This document shows, piece by piece, positions 1-5,490 of a stretch of DNA of 5,512 nt; the first letter of the stretch is position 1; every line of letters begins with the position of its first letter. Under the pieces are notes generated by a model. That model ran no database searches, had not been told where the DNA came from, and was given only the letters and a program-made list of their open reading frames with translations. The DNA comes from an uncultured Acidaminococcus sp. (GTDB taxonomy: Bacteria; Bacillota_C; Negativicutes; Acidaminococcales; Acidaminococcaceae): assembly GCA_900314165.1 (NCBI GenBank), contig OMUE01000078.1, positions 1 to 5,512 of the forward strand. The letters run 5' to 3'. The position numbers and the translations under genes are program-made.

Positions 1-50
1 GGGCCTGCTGCCCCTACAGGTACGATTTATCCAATTGTTGCCCTTGTTCA

Positions 51-68
51 AAGCCAGTTTACTGGCTT
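51..68. repeat. Inverted repeat, 8-bp arms around TT
   Basis: AAGCCAGT (51-58) and ACTGGCTT (61-68) are perfect reverse complements separated by TT. As RNA it would fold with a loop of about six bases and a six-bp stem. Neither strand has a clear T-run straight after it, so a classical intrinsic terminator is not supported. It could be a protein-binding palindrome or part of an intergenic repeat. Confidence 0.55.
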
Positions 69-76
69 CCTTCGGC

Positions 77-97
77 AGTTGACAGTTGACTGCTGAC
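77..97. repeat. Three tandem heptamers, AGTTGAC AGTTGAC TGCTGAC
   Basis: Two identical AGTTGAC copies (77-83, 84-90) are followed by a third, TGCTGAC (91-97), that differs at two positions. The period of seven bases is exact. GCAGT (75-79) and ACTGC (89-93) also make a short inverted repeat across it. It lies 26 bases beyond the response regulator stop codon. It may be a repeat remnant or a cluster of binding half-sites. Confidence 0.5.
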
Positions 98-99
98 AG

Positions 100-123
100 G
101 GTCTGTTGCCCCAGCAACAGACC
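100..123 (-). terminator. Hairpin at the 3' end of the signalling operon, atypical terminator candidate
   Basis: GGTCTGTTGC (100-109) and GCAACAGACC (114-123) are perfect complements with a four-base loop, giving a GC-rich 10-bp stem. On the minus strand it begins inside the TAG stop codon of the response regulator (125-123). The position suits the end of an operon, but the bases that follow (CTGTCAGCAG) contain no U-tract. It may therefore act as an mRNA-stabilising 3' hairpin, a terminator needing a factor, or part of a repeat. The fold is seen in the sequence; the function is inferred. Confidence 0.45.
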
Positions 124-740
124 TACTCCCTCCCTGCATACCCCTTCTCTGCCGCTTCCACAGCCAGTCCCACCAGGCTTTTGTGGCCGGTTTTGCTGAG
201 CATGTTGCTGATGTGGAAGCTGACGGTCCGGCGGGTCAGCTGCAGCCGGTCGGCGATTTCCTGATAGCTCAGGTTCTGGCAGACCAGGTGCAGGATCTGG
301 ATTTCCCGCTGGGTCAGGGTGGCGTTGTAAAATCCAAAGGTGGTCCGTTCCTGGACATCCGGGAACAGATGCTCCCCCTCCATGGTACGGTGGATGCAGT
401 CCACGAACTGGTCTGCAGCACTTTCTTTGTAGATGAAACTGTCCGCCCCCGCCTCCTGGGCCAGTTCCACAAAATGCACATCCTGGAAACCGGTCATGAT
501 GATGACTTTGATCTGGGGAAAATGCTTTTTGATCTTCCGGGTACATTCGATCCCGCTGGTCTTCCCTTCCATGCAGATATCCATCAGTACCACATGGGGC
601 TTCAGCCGGCCGCAGGCTGTTTCCACCATTTCCGAAAAGGGCAGCTGCCCCACCACCTCCAGGTCTTCATAAGGTTCCAGCAGCCTGGCCAGCCCATCCA
701 GCAGGATTTTCTGGTCATCCACCAGCAGAATACGGATCAT
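123..740 (-). CDS. Response regulator, NarL/FixJ family (receiver plus LuxR-type HTH)
   Basis: This 205-residue protein is the expected length for a NarL/FixJ DNA-binding response regulator. Residues 1 to about 118 form the receiver domain: acidic pair D8-D9 in LLVDD, phospho-acceptor D54 in VVLMDI, switch Thr83 in IIMTGF, and conserved Lys105 in FIYKES. Residues about 141-200 form a LuxR-type helix-turn-helix, with LTQREIQIL, then NLSYQEIADRL and the recognition helix around TRRTVSFHISNML. It should be phosphorylated by the kinase encoded just upstream and then bind DNA as a dimer. An in-frame ATG at 770 would add ten basic residues, but the start at 740 puts the protein directly at the family's usual MIRILLVDD and has AAGGAAGGG seven bases upstream (756-748). 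Its first 26 bases overlap the end of the kinase gene, implying translational coupling. The target genes are not shown by the sequence. Confidence 0.96.
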   Translation of the reverse strand: MIRILLVDDQKILLDGLARLLEPYEDLEVVGQLPFSEMVETACGRLKPHVVLMDICMEGKTSGIECTRKIKKHFPQIKVIIMTGFQDVHFVELAQEAGADSFIYKESAADQFVDCIHRTMEGEHLFPDVQERTTFGFYNATLTQREIQILHLVCQNLSYQEIADRLQLTRRTVSFHISNMLSKTGHKSLVGLAVEAAEKGYAGRE

Positions 741-2127
741 CGTTCGTCCCTTCCTTTTCTTCCATCCCAAAACGGATTTTCAGTATAAAATGAGGGGTCC
801 CGGAAACGTCCAGTTTCCCGCCCCGGCTTTCCACTTTTTCCCGGATCCCGGTAAGCCCGCCTCCTGCCTGGACGGGTCCGGTGCAGCCCAGTCCATTGTC
901 CTGGATCAGAAGGTTTTCTTCGTCCAGGACCAGAGCCACCTGGCTGGCCCGCCCATGGCAGACGGCATTGGTCAGGGCTTCCCGGATGATCTGCACATAC
1001 AGTTCCCCTTTCCATTCCTCCTCCGGCAGATTTCCCCGCACGGTGACCAGTACCCCCAGCTTCCGGTACACAGAGACCAGTTCAGCCAGCCGCACCTGGG
1101 GTTTCACCCGGATTTCCTGCCGCACATCAGAAAGCATGCTGACCAAAAGGGGCATGATTCGCTGGTAATCCGCAAAATTCCTGTTGTTCAATACCTGCTG
1201 GAGCAGGCTGATCCGCATCCCTATCAGATCATGGATCCGGATCCGGATTTCCCGGAGGGTTTCCCGGCTCTGGATTTCCTGGACATGCTGGAGCAGTTCC
1301 TTCAGCTCGGCATTTTTCTGCTGCAGCTGCCGGTTCTGCTGGTCCAGGGACTGGTTCAGCCGCTGGAGTTCCGTGACATCACTGGCAGTCAGCTGCCAGT
1401 GGGATTGCCCCTGGAAATAGATCTTGACCCGCTGGAACAGCAGCCAGCGGCCGTCCGGCAGCCGGAAAAGCAGCCCTCTGCCCTGGTTTTCCCGATGCAG
1501 CCCGGGCCTGCGGACGTCCTGGAGCAGGTGCCACAGCATATTGCCGTTCCGGATCCCCACCCCCAGGACACTTTCCGTATACCGGAACAGGGCCCGGTTC
1601 ATCAGCACCGGTTCGCCGCTGGCCAGCGAGATCAGGACCCCTTCCTCTAAAGAATCAATGGCTTCCTGAATGGAATACTCTGTGATCTGCATCCGTTTTT
1701 CCTGGATGGTTTCCGGCAGGAGATCCAGGGACCGCACCAGAAAAAGCCCCAGGGCCAGGCCCATCTCCCAGGGATAGCTCCCGTCGAAAAAGGGCAGGAT
1801 CGCCATTCCGGCCAGGCACAGGGACAGACACCTGATTGAATCTCCCTGCTGCCACAGGGTCAGCACCAGGAGACTGCCGCCAAGGACCAGACGGAACCCC
1901 GTACCATAGGGCTCTTCCCGGCTCAGCTGGATATCCTGGATCAGATCGCTTTCCAGGAGGATCAGGAGGACCAGGATCACCCCTTCCAGCGCTTTCCGGC
2001 GGCGAAACCGGAACCGGGGAAGGGGCTGGAGGAAATAGATCAGGAGGCTCTGGCTCATCAGCCCCACAAAGCCCAGCAGCACCAGCACCCGGTGGAACAG
2101 AGGTCCCAGCTTTACAAAATCTACCAT
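715..2127 (-). CDS. Membrane sensor histidine kinase (HisKA_3-like, PAS-like domain, HATPase_c)
   Basis: The 470-residue protein is the catalytic kinase of the system. The N-terminus (about 12-135) has roughly five hydrophobic membrane segments with short loops. Residues about 150-255 look like a PAS domain, starting SIQEAIDSLEEGVLI and ending SDVTELQRL, followed by a Gln-rich coiled coil (about 253-290). The dimerisation and phospho-acceptor helix carries RIHDLIG with H299-D300, as in kinases that partner NarL-type regulators. The ATPase domain shows the N box (REALTNAVCHG, N387), the G1 box DNGLG (410-414) and the G2 box GGGLTGI (422-428). All motifs needed for autophosphorylation are present. 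The chosen ATG at 2127 has AAGGGGG seven bases upstream and overlaps the preceding gene by seven bases (ATGGTAG); the in-frame extension to 2274 lies wholly inside that gene. The signal sensed is unknown; with so little extracellular loop, a membrane or cytoplasmic cue is likelier than a periplasmic ligand. Confidence 0.95.
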   Translation of the reverse strand: MVDFVKLGPLFHRVLVLLGFVGLMSQSLLIYFLQPLPRFRFRRRKALEGVILVLLILLESDLIQDIQLSREEPYGTGFRLVLGGSLLVLTLWQQGDSIRCLSLCLAGMAILPFFDGSYPWEMGLALGLFLVRSLDLLPETIQEKRMQITEYSIQEAIDSLEEGVLISLASGEPVLMNRALFRYTESVLGVGIRNGNMLWHLLQDVRRPGLHRENQGRGLLFRLPDGRWLLFQRVKIYFQGQSHWQLTASDVTELQRLNQSLDQQNRQLQQKNAELKELLQHVQEIQSRETLREIRIRIHDLIGMRISLLQQVLNNRNFADYQRIMPLLVSMLSDVRQEIRVKPQVRLAELVSVYRKLGVLVTVRGNLPEEEWKGELYVQIIREALTNAVCHGRASQVALVLDEENLLIQDNGLGCTGPVQAGGGLTGIREKVESRGGKLDVSGTPHFILKIRFGMEEKEGTNDDPYSAGG

Positions 2128-3710
2128 GATCCGTCCCCCTTCTGGTGCTGAAGAACCAGACTGCTCCCGTATTCCAGTTCCCGGCAGAACAGGCCCCTGC
2201 CATAACGAGATTGATGCTGCGCCACAAATTCCCGGACCCAGAGCCGGGGATCCCAGAGCAGGGACAGCTCCCATCCCTTCTCACTTTCTTTGAAGCAGCA
2301 GATCTGGGAACTTTCCCCCTGGCGCACCGCCTCTTCCGAAGCCTCCTCCAGCAGCTGGAAGAAAGCCAGGGCCGTTGTCACCGGCAGCTGCCCCTCCAGA
2401 CGATCGTCCACCAGCGTCTTCACCCCGGTCCGTTCCAGGTAATGGCAGAGTTCCCGGACCGCCAGCTGCAGTTCCCGGACCGGCAGACAGTTGTCTTCCC
2501 GTCCCCGGAGCAGCAGCACACACTGCTTCTTCAGGTAGCAGGCCAGCACATTGAGCCGGGCCACCAGCTGCCGGGCCTCAGGGCCCCCTTCCGCCTGTGC
2601 CAGGGCCCGGGCATATTGCTGGAAAAGAGGACCTCTGGTCTGGAGGATGCCCTCCACTTCCTCATAGATCCGTTGCCGGGTCTGCTGATGGATCCGTTCT
2701 CTCCGGATTTTTTCCCAGTTCCGCCGCAGCCGGTAGACCCGTTGGAGGGTCAGGGCCGTCAGTTCCAGTTTTTTCTTCTTCTGGCGCAGTTCTCCCATAT
2801 CCTGGTACCATACCACCTGCCCTCCGGAAATGGGCATGGTCCGCCGCTGCCAGTCTCCGTCCGGAGAGACGGGCAGCTGTTCGCACTGGTACACCACACG
2901 TCCCTGCCGGTCCAGGATGGTCAGCCCCAGGCGGGAATGGAGAAAGCAGTCCCGATACTGACTGTTCCCCGGCAGCAGCCGGGAACGGAGCAGGGCTTCC
3001 ATCCAGAGGAAACCGAAAAATGCCGTCCACAGGACCAGTTCACTCCGGAAGATCCAGGAAACCCGCAGGATATAGCTGGCAATGTATCCTCCGTACAGCA
3101 GGATGACCGTAAAGGGCTGCCACAGCCTCTCCAGACTGATTTTTTCCCGGAAAGCCCTCCAGCACAGCCATCCATTGGCCAGAAGCAGCTGGGCCAGATA
3201 ACTGAACAGGATCAGGTAATACACAAATCCATAGGTATAGATATCCTGGTGGGGATTGGTACTGGGCTGGATCTGGAACACCAGCTGATGCCAGTCATTG
3301 GTCAGGGCCAGCCCGGCTAAAAGAAGGTCAACAAGCAGCAGGCCCTGGAGCCAGCGGGGAAGAGCCCTGTCTTCCGGGGTCCGGTTGCTGGCATAGCTGA
3401 TCCAGACCACCAGAAAAGCCAGCAGCCCCATGCAGGGATAATAGCCGTACCAGAGCAGGCGGGCCAGGACAGCCCAGCCGGTAATCAGGGTCAGCCGCAG
3501 CAGCCGGATGGTCAGCCAGACCAGCCACACCCAGATGCTCCAGCCCACCGCCTCCCGTGCCCCCAGCTGGAAGATCCGTTCCCGGAGGGACCCACCCCAC
3601 AGGATCACCCCGATCATTATGATCAGATACAATACAGGCAGAGGAATGCCAAACCGGGGTTCCTGCAGGAACGGCAGGAGCTCTGTCATTTCCTGTAAAA
3701 ATTGCTCCAT
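2121..3710 (-). CDS. 7TM membrane sensor with PAS-like domain and degenerate kinase-like C-terminus
   Basis: This 529-residue protein is the first gene of the signalling operon. About seven hydrophobic segments lie within residues 22-240, and the loop motif NDWHQLVF (138-145) plus RTPEDR (110-115) resemble the histidine kinase N-terminal 7TM region (HisKA_7TM type). Residues about 255-308 look PAS-like (LGLTILDRQGRVVYQ, ending VVWYQDMGEL), followed by a basic coiled coil with KKKK at 311-314. The rest (about 340-529) is laid out like a DHp plus ATPase region, but the helix at 336-352 has no HD or HE acceptor pair and no DxGxG or GxGL box is visible. LLEEASEEAVRQGESSQI (453-470) aligns by eye with an N box that has lost its Asn. 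I infer a non-catalytic sensor that modulates the adjacent kinase. The start at 3710 has AGGAGG at 3725-3720. A divergent kinase with unrecognised motifs is the alternative. Confidence 0.9.
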   Translation of the reverse strand: MEQFLQEMTELLPFLQEPRFGIPLPVLYLIIMIGVILWGGSLRERIFQLGAREAVGWSIWVWLVWLTIRLLRLTLITGWAVLARLLWYGYYPCMGLLAFLVVWISYASNRTPEDRALPRWLQGLLLVDLLLAGLALTNDWHQLVFQIQPSTNPHQDIYTYGFVYYLILFSYLAQLLLANGWLCWRAFREKISLERLWQPFTVILLYGGYIASYILRVSWIFRSELVLWTAFFGFLWMEALLRSRLLPGNSQYRDCFLHSRLGLTILDRQGRVVYQCEQLPVSPDGDWQRRTMPISGGQVVWYQDMGELRQKKKKLELTALTLQRVYRLRRNWEKIRRERIHQQTRQRIYEEVEGILQTRGPLFQQYARALAQAEGGPEARQLVARLNVLACYLKKQCVLLLRGREDNCLPVRELQLAVRELCHYLERTGVKTLVDDRLEGQLPVTTALAFFQLLEEASEEAVRQGESSQICCFKESEKGWELSLLWDPRLWVREFVAQHQSRYGRGLFCRELEYGSSLVLQHQKGDGSW

Positions 3711-3730
3711 GGTCCCCTCCCTCCTGTCAA

Positions 3731-3744
3731 GCTAAGTGATTAGC
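3731..3744. promoter_or_regulatory. Inverted repeat GCTAA-gtga-TTAGC in the 5' leader of the signalling operon
   Basis: The arms GCTAA (3731-3735) and TTAGC (3740-3744) are perfect complements around four bases. On the minus strand the element lies just after the predicted transcription start (about 3752) and just before the AGGAGG at 3725-3720. It could be an operator that blocks the promoter or a small leader hairpin. A five-bp arm can arise by chance, so the placement is the main support. Confidence 0.4.
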
Positions 3745-3751
3745 ATGACTT

Positions 3752-3787
3752 TTTCCTCATTATACCATGAAGGAAAGAGAAAGAAAA
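3752..3787 (-). promoter_or_regulatory. Sigma70/SigA-type extended -10 promoter of the signalling operon
   Basis: On the minus strand a consensus TATAAT occupies 3764-3759, with TG one base before it (3767-3766), making TGGTATAAT, an extended -10. The matching -35 position (3787-3782) reads TTTTCT, which is weak, as is common when an extended -10 is present. The predicted start near 3752 leaves a leader of about 42 bases before the ATG at 3710. It would drive all three signalling genes, since no gap exists between them. Confidence 0.7.
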
Positions 3788-3838
3788 AGGGACTGCTGCC
3801 TGCGGTATGCGGCAACCAGTTTTTGCAGCATATTCAAA

Positions 3839-3854
3839 AATTTGCCTGCAAATT
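3839..3854. promoter_or_regulatory. AT-rich inverted repeat AATTTGC-ct-GCAAATT, possible operator
   Basis: Seven-base arms at 3839-3845 and 3848-3854 are perfect complements with a two-base spacer. ATATT (3830-3834) and AATAT (3856-3860) extend the symmetry imperfectly. The site is about 75 bases upstream of the left-reading -10 and about 137 bases upstream of the right-reading -10, a place where a regulator could act on either side. Which protein binds, if any, cannot be told from sequence alone. Confidence 0.45.
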
Positions 3855-3862
3855 CAATATTT

Positions 3863-3884
3863 GGCTCCAGCCTTCAGGCTCCAG
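3863..3884. repeat. Direct repeat of GGCTCCAG, 14-base period
   Basis: GGCTCCAG occurs at 3863-3870 and again at 3877-3884, with AGCCT and AGGCT forming a small inverted repeat between them. This may be chance or paired binding half-sites. Nothing ties it to a known element. Confidence 0.3.
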
Positions 3885-3914
3885 ACTTAAGCCGCTATGC
3901 GTCTCTACGACCAG

Positions 3915-3945
3915 GGGGTTGTTGCACAGAACGTGCAACAACCCC
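3915..3945. repeat. Perfect 13-bp inverted repeat (strong hairpin) in the intergenic region
   Basis: GGGGTTGTTGCAC (3915-3927) and GTGCAACAACCCC (3933-3945) are exact complements around a five-base loop AGAAC. There is no immediate T-tract on either strand, so it is not a standard intrinsic terminator. It lies upstream of the -10 elements predicted for both flanking operons, so it may not be transcribed by either. Its inner core TTGTTGC/GCAACAA resembles the core of the hairpin at 100-123, which hints at a shared repeat family or a common binding site. Confidence 0.7.
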
Positions 3946-3967
3946 ATCCCGGCCTCCCTCTTCACTC

Positions 3968-3996
3968 TTCCCTATTTTCTTTTTTCACGGTACAAT
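3968..3996 (+). promoter_or_regulatory. Probable promoter of the acyl-CoA ligase gene
   Basis: TACAAT at 3991-3996 differs from the -10 consensus at one position. The -35 position at 17-base spacing (3968-3973) reads TTCCCT, a poor match, so activation by a regulator is possible. A start near 4003 leaves a leader of about 27 bases, including the ribosome binding site. The pyrimidine-rich run just upstream (3946-3986) is unexplained. Confidence 0.5.
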
Positions 3997-4016
3997 AGAA
4001 AGAGAAATCTGATAAA

Positions 4017-4022
4017 AGGAGG
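4017..4022 (+). promoter_or_regulatory. Ribosome binding site deciding the acyl-CoA ligase start
   Basis: AGGAGG lies seven bases before the ATG at 4030. It fixes this ATG as the start, against the open frame that extends back to 3736 without a ribosome binding site or conserved protein sequence. Confidence 0.85.
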
Positions 4023-4029
4023 CCTTACC

Positions 4030-5487
4030 ATGCTCGTCCACCATCTGTTGTCCTTTGGTGAACCGGACCGGCTGGCGGTCTTTGACCAGGGCCGTTCCTA
4101 TACCTACCTGGATCTCCGTACTCTGGTCCGTCAATGCCGGAATGCCCTGTATGCCCAGGGGATCCGGCAGCAGACCCGTGTTGCCATTTTTTCCCGGAAA
4201 ACCGTCCACTACATCGTTGCTTATCTGGCCCTGGCTTCCCTGGGCGCCATTGCCGTACCCATCAACAGCCAGCTGAGCCAGCGGGAAGTGGGATTCATCC
4301 TCCGGGATTCTGAGTCCAGTTTACTGCTCTATACCGGTAATCCTTTTGCCTGGAACGCCCTGGAAGCCACAGCGGATCTGGAGGGATCCATCCGCCAGCT
4401 GCCTCTGGACGGGTATCTGGACAGCCCGGCCCCGGAAGCGCCGTCTCTTTCGGAAACCTTCACGGACCAGGAGCCTTTCCTCATCATCTATACTTCCGGC
4501 ACCACCGGCCGGCCCAAAGGGGCTCTGCTGTCCCACGCCAATGTGACCTGCAACGCCCGTCAGTTCCAGGAAATCCTCCGCATCACCCCAGAGGACCGGG
4601 TACTGGCAGTGCTGCCCCTGTACCACTGTTTCTGCCTGATCACCGCCTTGATCAATCCACTGCTGGTGGGAGCCTCCATCTTCCTGTATGACAGCGTGAA
4701 CCTGAAGGACATTGTCCATTTCATCCGGGACCAGCAGCTGACGGTGCTGTACCTGGTGCCTTCCCTCTGTTCCCTGCTGGTCCGCCGGGGACAGCCGGAG
4801 GACCTGGCCTCCGTCCGGTACACCGTGGTGGGAGGCACCGCCATGCCGCTTTCCCTTCTCCAGGCTTTCGAAGCCCGGTACCATCAGCCCATCATTGAAG
4901 GATACGGCCTTTCGGAAGCTTCGCCGGTGGTGTCCGTCAATCCCCCGGAGAAGGTGAAAAGCGGCACCATTGGCCTGCCCCTGCCGGAGATCCAGGTGAA
5001 GGTGGTGGATCCGGAGGGCCGGGAAATGCCCCAGGGCAGCCGGGGCGAACTGCTGGTCAAAGGACCCAATGTAATGCTGGGCTACTGGCATCTGCCGAAA
5101 GCCACGGCAGATGCCCTGGTGGACGGATGGCTCCACACAGGCGATGTGGTGGTGGAAGATCAGGACGGATACCTGCGGATTGTGGACCGGCTGAAGGATA
5201 TGATCATCAGCATGGGGGAAAACATCTATCCCCGGGAAATCGAAGAACTGGTCTACGCCTACCCGGGCATCGACGAAGCGGCGGTCATCGGCATCCCGGA
5301 CAAGCTCCGGGGCCAGGCCGGATGCTGCTTCTACACGGTCCGGGAAGGGGAAACCGTGGACCCCAGGGCCCTGAAAAAATACCTGCAGCAGAATCTGGCC
5401 ATCTACAAAGTCCCCCGGGTCTTCCGTCAGCTGGAAACCATGCCCCACCTGGCAACGGGGAAAATCGCGAAGAAGGAACTTAAATGA
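4030..5487 (+). CDS. AMP-forming acyl-CoA ligase (class I adenylate-forming enzyme, fatty-acid-CoA ligase-like)
   Basis: This 485-residue enzyme activates a carboxylic acid with ATP to an acyl-AMP and then transfers it to a thiol, usually CoA. The family motifs are all present and in order: phosphate-binding loop YTSGTTGRPKG (154-164), the LPLYHCF segment (195-201), GYGLSEASP (291-299), GWLHTGD (366-372) with the ribose-binding Asp, the hinge DRLKDMI (386-392) with SMGENIYP (394-401), and the C-terminal catalytic Lys478 in ATGKIAKKEL. No signal peptide or membrane segment is evident, so it should be cytoplasmic. The LPLYHCF segment and overall layout are closest in feel to medium/long-chain fatty-acid-CoA ligases, but the length also suits o-succinylbenzoate-CoA ligase, and the substrate cannot be fixed by eye. 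It diverges from the signalling operon, and another gene starts 16 bases after its stop, so it probably heads an operon. Confidence 0.95.
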   Translation: MLVHHLLSFGEPDRLAVFDQGRSYTYLDLRTLVRQCRNALYAQGIRQQTRVAIFSRKTVHYIVAYLALASLGAIAVPINSQLSQREVGFILRDSESSLLLYTGNPFAWNALEATADLEGSIRQLPLDGYLDSPAPEAPSLSETFTDQEPFLIIYTSGTTGRPKGALLSHANVTCNARQFQEILRITPEDRVLAVLPLYHCFCLITALINPLLVGASIFLYDSVNLKDIVHFIRDQQLTVLYLVPSLCSLLVRRGQPEDLASVRYTVVGGTAMPLSLLQAFEARYHQPIIEGYGLSEASPVVSVNPPEKVKSGTIGLPLPEIQVKVVDPEGREMPQGSRGELLVKGPNVMLGYWHLPKATADALVDGWLHTGDVVVEDQDGYLRIVDRLKDMIISMGENIYPREIEELVYAYPGIDEAAVIGIPDKLRGQAGCCFYTVREGETVDPRALKKYLQQNLAIYKVPRVFRQLETMPHLATGKIAKKELK

Positions 5488-5490
5488 AAA

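Larger units (their letters stand above)
1..122. other. Palindrome-rich non-coding region downstream of the response regulator gene
   Basis: No credible gene lies here. The stretch holds, in order: a minus-strand GTAGGGGC-type segment with short CCTG/CAGG arms (4-7 and 17-20), an 8-bp-arm palindrome at 51-68, a tandem heptamer at 77-97, and the left arm of a 10-bp-stem hairpin at 100-123. Such packing of short inverted repeats is typical of intergenic repeat elements or of a boundary between converging or tandem transcription units. The neighbouring gene to the left is outside the window, so which transcripts cross this DNA is unknown. Confidence 0.6.
3711..4029. other. 319-base divergent control region
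   Basis: This non-coding gap separates the leftward signalling operon from the rightward acyl-CoA ligase. It contains a strong extended -10 promoter reading left, a weaker promoter reading right, a 5+4+5 inverted repeat (3731-3744), an AT-rich inverted repeat (3839-3854), a GGCTCCAG direct repeat (3863-3884) and a perfect 13-bp stem (3915-3945). Two open frames crossing it (from 3736 and 3767) lack a ribosome binding site and recognisable protein content. It is more AT-rich between 3820 and 3865 than the coding DNA around it. Confidence 0.8.

Noticed and set aside
741..770. Longer start for the response regulator (Met at 770, adding ten residues)
   Set aside because: The family's receiver domain begins right at the Met at 740, which has its own ribosome binding site; the added residues are just the kinase tail read in another frame.
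2128..2274. Longer start for the histidine kinase (Met at 2274, adding 49 residues)
   Set aside because: The extension is fully inside the 7TM gene and has no membrane or domain character. The ATG at 2127 has a ribosome binding site and the typical short overlap.
183..3320. Long plus-strand open frames at 183-788, 790-1650 and 2145-3320, opposite the signalling operon
   Set aside because: They are antisense shadows of three well-supported genes. Their translations are rich in Pro, Gln, His and Asp with no recognisable motif, and GC-rich codon use keeps antisense frames open.
3915..3945. Riboswitch or T-box leader for the ligase
   Set aside because: Only one simple hairpin is present, with no conserved riboswitch or T-box sequence, and it lies upstream of the best -10 for the ligase.
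3736..4029. Upstream extension of the ligase gene adding 98 residues
   Set aside because: It runs through both predicted promoters and the 13-bp inverted repeat and lacks a ribosome binding site. The ATG at 4030 has AGGAGG seven bases upstream and starts a normal-length enzyme.
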